Below are positions 1 to 9,499 of a stretch of 64,000 nt of DNA, one piece after another (the stretch's first letter is position 1; each line of letters starts with the position of its first letter). The translations under genes and the position numbers were made by a program. Source of the DNA: Porphyra umbilicalis (lineage: Eukaryota > Rhodophyta > Bangiophyceae > Bangiales > Bangiaceae); assembly GCA_002049455.2 (NCBI GenBank), contig KV918900.1, positions 62,001 to 126,000 on the forward strand, read 5' to 3'. The notes beneath the pieces are model-generated. The model was not told the origin of the DNA. It saw only the letters and a list, made by a program, of their open reading frames with translations, and ran no database searches.

Positions 1-1544
1 CCCCCCCGAAGTGCGGGCACCTCCACCCTCGCAGGTCTCGCTGCAGGCCCTCCATCGGCATCAGACGGGGTGCTGGTAGCACGCCCTGCCACCGGCCCTT
101 CCTCTGGTGCCCCGTCCTCCTCCCCACCAGATTCCACCTCCTCCCCATCTCCTCCGTGCTGCCCGAGCATATCCCACATTTCCTCGAACATGACCCCACC
201 CGTGCCGGCGTCGGCCGCGGCCGCCCTACTGGCGCCATTGTCGGCGGCCGTCGCCTCCACGGGCGCCATTGCTGGTGCAGAAGGGACGGCAAGGCTGACA
301 CGGACACCGGACCGTCGGGGATTGCCGACGTATGGCATCGTTGAGTCTGCAAACTTGAGGATTCTTTCAACTTGGAGGGAAGAACCGTTCCAATCACGAG
401 CCTTTTTGAAAACAAGGTCCGCCACGCCGGACTCCACCTGGTAGCCAGTGGTCCCCATGATTCCCCGCGCGAGCTCTGCCGCCCGGTAGAGCTCCTGGGC
501 AACCTTTACAACGCGACAGAGCGTCAGCGTGTCGCGGCCAATCGTGGCCAGCGACATAGGCGACTCGTCGGCGTGCTCGGTCCCAGCGTCGACGACACCT
601 GCCGGCGACGTCGAGGCTGGATCCATGGTACCTGTCGGTGGCGGCCCCGCTGACACCCCCGCGGGCGCGCCCGACAAACCTCCAGGTTGTACCACTGCCA
701 ATGAGCGCAAGGCCGCCGCTGCGGTAGACGCTAACGCGGCCGTAGCTCCCTGGCCGTCGAGGTCCGTCTTGAGCACGTCTGACACAATGTTGTTCAAGTG
801 CAACTGGAGAGGGCGCTCTGAGGATGCGTGAGCCGCGACTCGAAAAGCGACCCCCTCAGCCCAATTTCCCACAATAAAAAGAAGCTCTTCAATGGTCACC
901 ATGACCCCTCGCACAAGTGCCCCGTCGTCGGCCGTGTCTGCGACCCCGACATCCCCCTGCTCCCCCCCACAACCGCGCCTCTCGGCGCCGCCACTACGGC
1001 CGCGGCCACCCCGGCCACGTCCTCGCGAAACAACACCGCGGCCGTTGTAAACACCACTGCTGACACGGCGGGCAACACCGCCAAGCGCAACGCCTAGCGG
1101 TGGCCTGTCGCCGTCGTGCCGAGCCGAGCCACGTGGGGAAAAGCCGTCACTTCCAGCTGATGAGGCCACGGCTGCTGCCACGCGCCCGTGACGCGGCCCA
1201 TCCTCGATTTGTGACCGGGGGTCATCAGCTGGTAGCAAACATCGCGCCACGTGGTCGCCAACGGTGGTGTCATGACACACATCACCGACGCTTGAAGTGG
1301 TACAAACCATCGTGTCTGTATCCTCGGGACGGGAGGAAACAAGGCCACCGGCGGGGCCGTCGCCACGAAACCGGGGAGAGGACCTTGCAGCGGCCGTCGG
1401 CGGAGCGGCTGGTGTGCGCCACCACCCGCGTCGGAGGTGGTGGCGCCACTCACACCGCTCCCCACCGCCGCATTTCGACGCCGCGACTGCTGCCGCCGCG
1501 GCCGCGGTCGCCGCATCCACCGCCGCCGCCGCCGACGGCATCAT
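1..1544 (-). CDS. Unrecognised protein, 3' end beyond the window
   Basis: I translated the minus strand by hand from ATG at 1544-1542 and found no stop for about 514 codons, to the window edge, so the C-terminus is missing. An in-frame TAG about 140 bases upstream closes the frame on that side, and no ATG lies between them. The product starts with an Ala-rich stretch, then has an RG-rich patch (GRGRGGRGRSGG, near residue 175) and a hydrophobic helical part containing ELLFIVGNWAEG. A second folded-looking part contains ARDWNGSSLQVERILKFAD, and an acidic Glu/Gly tail follows. Third codon positions are far less GC-biased than in the likely host genes nearby, and more like the transposon genes in this window. 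I recognise no family; a retroelement gag-like protein is possible but unsupported. The frame itself is convincing by length. Confidence 0.6.
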   Translation of the reverse strand, partial: MMPSAAAAVDAATAAAAAAVAASKCGGGERCEWRHHLRRGWWRTPAAPPTAAARSSPRFRGDGPAGGLVSSRPEDTDTMVCTTSSVGDVCHDTTVGDHVARCLLPADDPRSQIEDGPRHGRVAAAVASSAGSDGFSPRGSARHDGDRPPLGVALGGVARRVSSGVYNGRGVVSRGRGRGGRGRSGGAERRGCGGEQGDVGVADTADDGALVRGVMVTIEELLFIVGNWAEGVAFRVAAHASSERPLQLHLNNIVSDVLKTDLDGQGATAALASTAAAALRSLAVVQPGGLSGAPAGVSAGPPPTGTMDPASTSPAGVVDAGTEHADESPMSLATIGRDTLTLCRVVKVAQELYRAAELARGIMGTTGYQVESGVADLVFKKARDWNGSSLQVERILKFADSTMPYVGNPRRSGVRVSLAVPSAPAMAPVEATAADNGASRAAAADAGTGGVMFEEMWDMLGQHGGDGEEVESGGEEDGAPEEGPVAGRATSTPSDADGGPAARPARVEVPALRG

Positions 1545-2019
1545 GACGGGCCGCACACAGACGTGAATAACGGGAAATAAAGGCGAACGGGCCGCCGGGA
1601 GTACCTCCGACTCTAGCGCACGAGGGGGACGGAAGTTCTCAAGCAGGGCGATTGTTCTTGACGGGATGACGTCGACGGACTACCGTCGTCGTCACGACAC
1701 CAGGCGAGCGGGAGGATCCTCCGTCACCACCAAGTAGGGACGGAAGGGCGTGACGGGGTGCACTCGGTCACAGAAGCACGCGAGCGGCAGGCAGGGAGCA
1801 GGAGGAGCGACACAGTCGCAGAGCAGGAGTAGCGACGATGAGAGGGGAGGGGTGCGGGAGGCAACCGTGGGTGACTTAACACAAAAGAGGGGGCCTTGTG
1901 CTGCACGGACGGCCGGACGACCGGTGATGCACAGGGCGAACGCCGCACAAGGGTGCCCCAGCGCCGAGTCGGATTAACGCGGCACCGCAGCGTTGAAGCG
2001 ACGAGCCGACAGGTTGGGT

Positions 2020-2660
2020 CCCTGTGAGAGAGGGGGAGGCACGGCCCCACCGATCCGCGATGCGCCCGCGCACGGCATGTGGGCGTCTGCGCCGCGGCAC
2101 TGGCGCCCGGTGTCCGCGTGGGATCGCTGCGGGGGGGGGGGGGGGCACGGCCAAACCGACCCACGATGCGCGCGCGCACGGCATGTGGGCGTCGGCGCCA
2201 CGGCGCCGGCGCTTGATGTCCGCGTGGGTTCGCTGTTGGGGGTGGGGGCACGGGCCACGCCGACCCTTGATGCGCGCGCCATCGTCGTGTGGGCGTCGGC
2301 GCCGCGGCGCCGGCGCCCGGTGTGCGCTCAGGGTCGCTGCGGGAGGGGTGGGGGCGCGGCCACATCGACCCGCGACGCGCGCGCGATTGGCGAGTGGGCG
2401 TCGGGGCCGCGGCGCCGGCGTCCGGTGTGTGCGTGGGTTCGCCGTGGGAGGGGTGGGGGCGCGGGCCACGCCAACCCGCGATGCACGCGCGCACGGCGTG
2501 TGAGCGTCGGGGCCGCGGCGCCGGCGGCCGGGGTGTGCGTAGGGTCGTTGTGGGAGGGGTGGGGGCGCGGGCCACGCCGACCCGCGATGCGCGCGCGATC
2601 GGCGTGTGTGCGGTTGCGCTGCGGCGCCGACGCCCGATTGGTGGGTGCGGTCGCTGCGGG
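2020..2660. repeat. GC-rich minisatellite, period about 104 bp
   Basis: A unit containing GTGGGCGTCGGCGCCGCGG recurs near 2081, 2183, 2287, 2391, 2497 and, decayed, 2601. That gives about six copies at 101-106 bp spacing. The unit has almost no stop codon in any frame, and the period is not a multiple of three, so it creates long open frames on both strands. I do not treat any of these as genes. Confidence 0.85.
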
Positions 2661-4240
2661 CGTGCGCCCCTCCGACCCACGAGCCTGGCGCGCGCCGCCG
2701 TACGGTGTGCAAGGACGGCTCGCGCAAGCGGCCGCTGACTGCCACCTCTTAAGGCTAGCTCTGGACCGCGACCCTTCGTCCAGAACTTGAGATCCACGAC
2801 TGCTTGTGAGCACTCCATCAATTGCATTGTGACGCTCAAAATCTGTCCATCATTCCAGTTCCATTGATGCCGACTCTGCGGTACATCGTATTTAGCTCCC
2901 TCGACCCTCCTTCATCGCGGAGGCTCAGCGACCCGCCGAAACAAGGAGGCAACCATTGTTGAACCGGTCTACTCCGCCCCACACATCCAAATTCTGGCCA
3001 CCCCGCCACATTTTGAGGGCCCCACACCACCTCTACTCATTTCTTTCCCCTGCCGTCTCTTTTACTAGTACCAAGGAAGGAGCAAGAACATACAAAGAGC
3101 ATGGGGTGCGGTGAACGAAAGAAAGGGACTGCAGTGGGGCCGTCGGCCGCGGGAGGGTGCAGGGTACCACACTGCCACATTTCAGTCTAAATCGGACAGG
3201 TGCAGGTGACGCAGGCGCGGCAGCGAGACCAGCGAAGATGGGGACCGCTACGGGTGCAGCAACCACCGGCGGCCGTAGGGACGGTGGAAACGTCCTCCAC
3301 TGGAGCTGCTAAGGCCAACAGCACCGGGGTGATGACGACGACTGACTGCAAGGGCAGAGAGAATTGCCAACCATTGCGACGGCGACGACGGTCTGCAGAG
3401 CGGCTAACATCCGCAGTTGCAGGGACGCCGGTTGACCTGGCGGGGGAGGCCAGCTGCTACAGTGGAGGCGGCCGCGTCGCGTGACGCGCGAGGGAGTCTG
3501 CGGCGACTGGTTGGTGAAGGCAGAAGAAGGTGGCAGCGACTGTGGAGACGACGGGTGGTACGTGCATCTGTGGATGCGGCCGCGGCAAGCGGGGTCAACG
3601 CCGGCGGCAATGGGCGCTTCGTGGTGAGCACAGCATACGCGAAGAAGATTTTTGATCGAGGCGCAGACATGGAAGCTTAAGTTGTGTCGCACACAACAAC
3701 TCGAGAGAGGTCAAACCGTCCCCTGAGATTGACTGCACTCAGAACCGCAAGAAGTAGCAGCACAGGTTCTAATGAAGCGACAAATCAGAAACAGTAGACA
3801 TTTACGGGCGTGAGTGGTGCGTGACAGTGCTCCCCAACAGTGCGGAGTGAGCGGCCAAGTCTTTCTGGATGGCAGAACTCACTTAGCTCAGCACACAGCA
3901 GTGGTGGGGAAGCCCTGGGCGGGACATGGCACAAAACGTGAGAAGGTGAAAGCAGCATCAGTGAGTACCATTGGTCTCTAACTATGCGAAGCAAACAGCC
4001 GAGTCGTTCTGCGTGGCAGAACGCCCTTAGAGCAGCACGCAGCACCATCAGGGGCCCCAGAGTCCTGGACAGGCGTAAAACGGCGCACAGCTCCTATGAA
4101 TAGAATCCCTCGGGTAGTAAGCAATTTATCGCATAAGTGACGCGCGTGGAAGTACCTATGAAGTCGCCAAAGCCCGCACCATGCAGCTGCACAGAGTGTC
4201 GAGCCACATTTGTTGTGAGCAGTCTGCCCAAATGACGTGA
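2661..4240. other. Intergenic, no gene seen
   Basis: GC content falls compared with the minisatellite. Only short unconvincing frames occur. A block near 3830-3930 reappears, diverged, near 3978-4060 (GTCTTTCTGGATGGCAGAAC against GTCGTTCTGCGTGGCAGAAC), an old local duplication of about 150 bp. Confidence 0.5.
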
Positions 4241-4248
4241 AAAGGAGG

Positions 4249-4490
4249 TATGGCGCGTCGCCAAAGAATGATCGGATCCGAGCAAATTCCACAGCAAGTT
4301 ACAGCATGCTGTGACTGTGTTGTGACTGTGCTTTGCAATAAAAATTGCATGCTGAGGGCCCCTGGATGGCTCTGTGGGAGGCAAGGGCGATCACAGCAAT
4401 TGTTTAATTCTGTGCTGTGAGCTGCTGTGACCTGCTGTGACTGGCTGTGAGTGTTTCTCACATCCGATCATTCGTTGGCGACGCGCCATA
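4249..4490. mobile_element. Foldback/MITE-like inverted repeat
   Basis: The left end (4249-4280) carries TATGGCGCGTCGCCAA followed by GAATGATCGGAT. The right end (4459-4490) carries the same sequence inverted with one or two mismatches. The inner flanks are related GCTGTGA-rich stretches in opposite orientation. The element is about 240 bp with no coding capacity. I could not identify a target duplication. Confidence 0.6.
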
Positions 4491-4562
4491 TCTAGGCCAC
4501 CTTTTTGAAGGTGCGGCACGTATGAAACAGTAGCACCACGTAGAAAACACTTGAGGCACATG

Positions 4563-5802
4563 CTAGCTAGTTGAGCGTGCTGCCATCCTCTTGGCTGACG
4601 ACCGGTTCCAACATGACGAGAAATCTCGGCCCCCATCGACATATACACAGTAGCCTGCGTCTCCGTTGACGATCGGCCTTGGCCCGCGTTCTAGTACCAC
4701 AATTGCGCCAAGGACGGTGCAACAGTGTGATGAGTAGAGGCACAAAACAGGTCGTCCATGATAGTGTGAGCTCTTACGCCAAAATAAGAGCCAATTTCCA
4801 CAGTAGGGATGGGGAGCGCCGAATGTGTCATGAGCAAGACGACATGCTCGTAGACGCCGGTCTGGTAGGTTGTCATGCGGAGCATTAAGTGCTTTCCGCA
4901 TCGCCGGCTGGTCCTCGAGAGGGAGCAGGCGTCTACCACGCCGGAGATAGAGCGCATCTTGACACCCACTACCACTCCTTCCCGCAAATTTTGTATATTG
5001 AAGCCGTCATGGAGGCATGTCTCGAATGGAGGGAGGTACACCGCCATCACCGAGGGTCGGGCAATCATAGGCCGTCCTGCCCGTGAGCAAGCACTGCACT
5101 TAGAGAGGATCTATCGATGGCGTTGGTAGGCTAAGCCTTCGTATGCGCGCTCGAACTGGCACATTGACAACTTCCCATAACGCCAGAAAACTCACGTGCC
5201 GCAGAGGGGTGTGCAAGCGATTCACCCGCGAACTTTTGGCATCAGTCCAATGCACGGGATGCGCGGTGCCTGTCTCACAGAGAGCGCCACCCTGCGCCAT
5301 CCACTCACATCCATGGTTTCAGCAGCGCTGCCAGCGGGCCTGGGGGCGAGTGCCCGACCTCCGAGCTCGTGGTCGACCACTGCAACGCCAGTAGGCTCAG
5401 AACGTCACCCGTCGAGTCGGAAACGATGACTTGTCTTTTGATGCCCTGGTTGCGCGGACTACGGGGAGGCCGTGCAGCGGCTGGATCACACACGACGCGA
5501 GGAAAGGGACGCCAGCGCAGCGGGCCCAAAACCGTCGTCAAGAGCACGTCTGCTTTTGCGTATTTTCGGACGGACAGATTATCTGCAAACCACCCTGGGG
5601 CTCTGTCAAGGCTGCATTTTTTCAGAAAGGGGGCCAAAATCATCTGTTCGCCGGGATAGATGCATCTCCACTCGTAAAAAGAGAGACACAGCACAACACG
5701 TATACATTTCACCCTTCCAGAAAGAGAGAGAGACGGAGAAGCATCTATGGCCCTGCTAGCAGGCGCTATGTGTGGAGTGAGGAACGATTCCTGTTCTCGC
5801 AA
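4563..5802 (-). pseudogene. Decayed minus-strand coding remnants, unknown family
   Basis: Three overlapping minus-strand frames (5802-5305, 5068-4691 and 4901-4563) have mixed, protein-like composition instead of GC-rich low complexity. The 5068-4691 part contains LREGVVVGVKMRSISGVVDA and ends where the 4901-4563 frame continues with IVNGDAGYCVYVDGG, as expected if a frameshift separates them. The 5802-5305 frame also overlaps the MITE at 5513-5978, so only its end may belong here. I cannot name the family; a mobile-element protein is the obvious guess from the surroundings. Confidence 0.3.
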
Positions 5803-5978
5803 ACACAGATATGCATGGACCTCGCATGGGATGGCCTCTGAGAGCCTGTCAAGGGGGGTCGATCTGTTTTTTGCACAGGAATTCTCTTTCTTTAGTCAGG
5901 AACACGGGCCTCCAAGAGGCTCAAAACAGGCAGAAACAGACGTGCTTTTGACGACGGTTCTGGGCCCGCTGCGCAGCG
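5513..5978. mobile_element. MITE-like element with terminal inverted repeats of about 48 bp
   Basis: Positions 5513-5561 (GCGCAGCGGGCCCAAAACCG followed by TCGTCAAGAGCACGTCTG) are repeated in inverse orientation at 5931-5978 with only a few mismatches. The interior of about 370 bp is AT-richer and has no recognisable gene. The length and long TIRs fit a nonautonomous DNA transposon. No clear target duplication is visible beside the arms. Confidence 0.7.
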
Positions 5979-6639
5979 ACCTTGCCCGCCAGGAGACACC
6001 GAAATGTAATCAAGTATCAAATGTACCCATCTAACTGTCCCCGACGTCACAAGCTGCACACCGAGGGTCGTCGCCTTTCAATTTGCGATGAGGGCCCATT
6101 TGGAGTGACATAGACGTGGTGTGCAATATTCACTTCAGGGCCCGAGCCACGGTGTCCCGGTGCGTGCCGTAGTAAATAACAAATATGGCTAAACTGAAGT
6201 TGAGTCTCACGCTACTCTCTTGTTGATACACACGAGGTCCTACGAATGTGGCGAGCTTCTGACGCGAACCCACCCTGGGCCAGCGTGCCGACGGCGACCC
6301 GCCCGCGGCACGCTGTTCACCGCGGCACGGCGCCCCCACCCCCACCAACCCCCCCGCTCGCCACCCCCGCGTCGGGGAACCGGGCGAGTCGGTCGTCGAT
6401 CGCGGCGCGGGCGGGGGAAACGCCACGGGACGATCGGCCACGGGCCGATGCGCCGACGCGCGACGATGACGACGGGTTACTGGCCGGTCACGGGGTCACC
6501 AGCGAGGGGCCGGCGCGACAGTCTGGGTGCCGTAGGAGGGATGTCCCCCCTATGCAGACGAGGAGAGCGAGACGCAACAACCACCTGCACGTCCCTTTGC
6601 CGCCACAGCCGACACGCCCGCCCCCCCCGCCAACCGTCG
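5979..6639. other. Intergenic, 3' flank of the glycosyltransferase
   Basis: No gene is seen. The first 250 bases are AT-richer. From about 6250 the sequence becomes the GC-rich, stop-poor DNA typical of this genome's gene borders, and it produces overlapping spurious frames. Confidence 0.4.
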
Positions 6640-7457
6640 TCACCGCCGCCGCCGCCGCCGCCGCTCCCCCTCCAACCCGTTGCAATAGTTGCCACACGCC
6701 GCTGTGCTCGCCGCCGTGGCCGGCGCGGGCGTCGACGCGCAGTAGCCCCCCGCCGCCGGCGCGGTGCCGGTCGCAAAGAGGCTCGCGGCGGGGGGGTCTT
6801 CCCCCCCCACCCCCTCGGCGGGTGCGGGGGCCGACGCCCCCCCGCCCCCGTCGGGCGGTGGGCGCGCCGGCGCAGGCCCGAGGCCCGCCGCCGCTGCCGC
6901 GGCGGCCGCCGCGGGCGCGTCGAAAAACCACATGCCCTGCGTGACAAAGCGGGGCGCCTTGAGCTCCCCCGGCCAAATGTGGTTGTTGTGGAGCGTCACC
7001 CGCGCGGGGGCGGACGCGGCGGCCGCCGCTGCCGCCCCAGCGTTTGCCGCCGCCGCCACCGCCGCCGCCGCCACCCCCGGCGCCACGTCCCCCCGCATCG
7101 ACGCGCACTGGGCGGCGAGGGCGGCGCGCGGGTGGTACCACAGCCGCCGGTCGTGCCCCCCGCCGTCGGTCCAGTGCCGCGCGCCCGTCGCGTACGCGTC
7201 GGCCGGCAGCGTCACGGCAACGACGCCCGACGCGGCGCGGCACGCGGCGGCGCCGACGCGGTCGCCACCGGCGGGGCGGTCGCAGAGCACCGCGTTGAAC
7301 GCCGCCTGGTCGTCCCCGTCGGTGCGCGCGGCAAAGGCGTCAAAGAGGGCGACGACGTCGGCACGGGCGCGCGCGAGGTACAAGCCAGAGCAGAGAAAGT
7401 TGCCAGGCGCGTCCGTTTGGATGGCCAACCCGGCGGGGGGGGGGGGGGGGGGGGTGA

Positions 7458-7490
<33 letters not shown>

Positions 7491-8516
7491 TGCTCGGCCC
7501 GGCTGGTCGTGGGCGCCGTCACCGTCGGCGGTGGCGGCAGCCGCCGCCGCCGGGGAGCCGAGCCACTCGACCATCGCCGCCCCCGCGTCGACGCACCAGG
7601 TCACGTCCGCGTCGGTGAAGAGCACGTCGACGCCCCCCGCCAGCGCCGTGCGCACGGCCGTCAGCTTGCGGCGGGTGACGCGCTGGAAGCCCGCGCTGTT
7701 GTAGTCGGCCAAGCCGTCGGCCACGTCCGCCGCCGCCGAGCCGTTAGTCGACACCTCAAACGCCACCTGCCCGAGCACCTCGGTCACAAACGCGGTCGTC
7801 GGCGCGTCAAACGTGACGGTCAGGTACCGGCGGTGGCGGCCGACACGCCGCATGTTGCACGCCAAGTTGCCGAGCATGGCGCGGTACGCCCAGTTGCCGG
7901 CGGTCATGACGACCGTCGGCGTGCCGTCGACGCCGGGGTAGGCCACCGCGTCGAGGGCGGCAAAGAAGGGGGCATGCGCCGCGCGCACGGCGGCGGCCTC
8001 GGGGGATAGCCCGGGGGTGGGGTTGGGGGAGGGTGGGGGAGTCCCTGGGGGGGGAAGGGAGAGTGCAACATCTGGCGCGCCGGCCGAGCCGACAGTGTCA
8101 TCCGCCCCAGAGACGTCCGCAGCAGCCGCGCCGTCAAGCGGATCAGCCGCCGTCGCCCCCACACCCGTGGCCGGCCGGGCGACGTTGACCGCCGCCGGCG
8201 GCGGCAGGCGGCCCTCCCACGTCCGCTGCTGCAGCGGCGGCGACGACACTGGGGCGGCGTCGCCCGCCTCGGGCGTCGTCGCCTCTGCCGCCGCCGACGC
8301 CGTCGCCGCCACCGCCCCGCCGTGGTCGGGCGACAAGGTGGCGCCGACGCCGTTGCCCACCCGCAGCAGCGCGCCGACGCTCAGCAGGGCGGCGACGACG
8401 CCAACGGCCAAGAATCCCCGGAATGCGAGGCGACAGGGGGGCGCGCCGCCCGTTGCGGCGGCGGCGCCCCCGCCGTCAGTGTTGCCCTCGGCGGCGTCGA
8501 GGAGGGGCCAGTCCAT
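6640..8516 (-). CDS. Type II membrane glycosyltransferase, PF03407/GT77-like
   Basis: Probably a Golgi sugar transferase that uses a nucleotide-sugar donor. The protein begins MDWPLLDAAEG and has one hydrophobic segment (about residues 30-50, FLAVGVVAALLSVGALL), the plan of a type II signal anchor. A Pro/Ala-rich stem follows, then a catalytic part with the metal-binding DxD motif in LFTDADVTW. The frame then breaks in a run of 20 C (minus strand; 7454-7435). The next frame supplies the rest of the fold: LAIQTDAPGNFLCSGLYLAR, DDQAAFNAVL and WPGELKAPRFVTQGMWFFDA, ending TGA at 6640. One base more or two fewer in the run joins the halves into about 625 residues. The order of motifs matches the PF03407 family. 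The donor and acceptor sugars cannot be inferred. Confidence 0.8.
7435..7454. repeat. Run of 20 G inside the glycosyltransferase
   Basis: An uninterrupted G20 (plus strand) lies exactly where the glycosyltransferase reading frame breaks. Length error in assembly or real slippage would both explain the break. Confidence 0.9.
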
Positions 8517-9499
8517 CGTGCGGCGGCCGCGCGGAGGCGCTGGGCGCCACAGTTAGGGAGGGAGACAACGGGTCTACTGGGCACGGTGCCGTGCTGCGAC
8601 CGCCAGGGGCCTCGCTGCCGACAGACGGCCGGGGTGGGACAGGGAACCGTGTTGAGTGAAAGCGCAATGAGGTGGGAGGAGCAACACCAGAGAGACGTGG
8701 CTAGAGCGACGGCGTGGCGTCGTCGTCAGCAGACGCTAGGACGCCAATGCCACCGCCAGCCGGTGGCAGGGGTGGGGGCCACGCGAGCAGCGAGAGGAGC
8801 GGCGAAACGGCGGCGACCGCCCAACGTCTCCGCCCCCAGCCCCGTCGCCGACCGTCCCCCTCGACCAAAGGATGCAACGTCCCTGCCCCTCCCTCACGCG
8901 CCCGCAAAGCCCCTTCCGTCCCTCATCCTTCGCGGTACACGCATCGGCGGCAGCTCGGTCGAGCGCCCGCCTCGCCGTCGGCAGCTGCAGGCGTGGCCGT
9001 TGTGAAGCGGCGCCGCCACCACGCGCGGCGGGGGGGGGAAGAATTTGACGGCGATCCGACCGAGGGCGGGATCCGTGCGACCGACACCCCCCCGGCCAAC
9101 AAGCCGACATTGGCGCGGCGTCCCGCGCCCAGGCCACCGGCCAAGCGCCCACAGCGGTCCGCCAACGGTGTCTCAGTGGGAGAGCGCTGCATGGGCGCTG
9201 CGCAGCGGCCGGGCAGCGCGGAACGCTCGGGATGCGCCGCCAGTGCCGACAGCGGGGACGCGGATGGGGCTGTGTCCGACCACGTCGACGCGCGACGCGC
9301 CGACACGCCGACACGCCGACATCCTCCACGGCGGACAAGACACAAAGACCCAAAAAAGAAATGGTGTGCCACTCCTGTCAGCTGCCCCTACGCAACCCTT
9401 TGGAGGTGGCCCACCGTCAGAGCCGCCAGCAGCATCATGGCGTGACGTCGCTCCCGTCCCCCCCACCACCTCTCTCACAATAGCACCGTCCCGTGCCCC
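8517..9499. other. Intergenic between glycosyltransferase start and CAF-1 p60 end
   Basis: This should hold the glycosyltransferase promoter and 5' UTR and the 3' UTR of the histone chaperone gene. Open frames occur on both strands but are compositional. No TATA box or other motif stands out. Confidence 0.4.

Noticed and set aside
2020-2660. CRISPR-like or satellite-centromere array
   Set aside because: Units abut without spacers and there are only about six; this is an ordinary minisatellite in a eukaryotic sequence.
1724-2839. 371-residue minus-strand protein and its many overlapping frames
   Set aside because: They are products of the stop-poor 104-bp minisatellite; the repeated peptides follow the DNA period.
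6220-7704. 494-residue plus-strand frame
   Set aside because: Lies opposite the glycosyltransferase and has a low-complexity Arg/Pro-rich composition.
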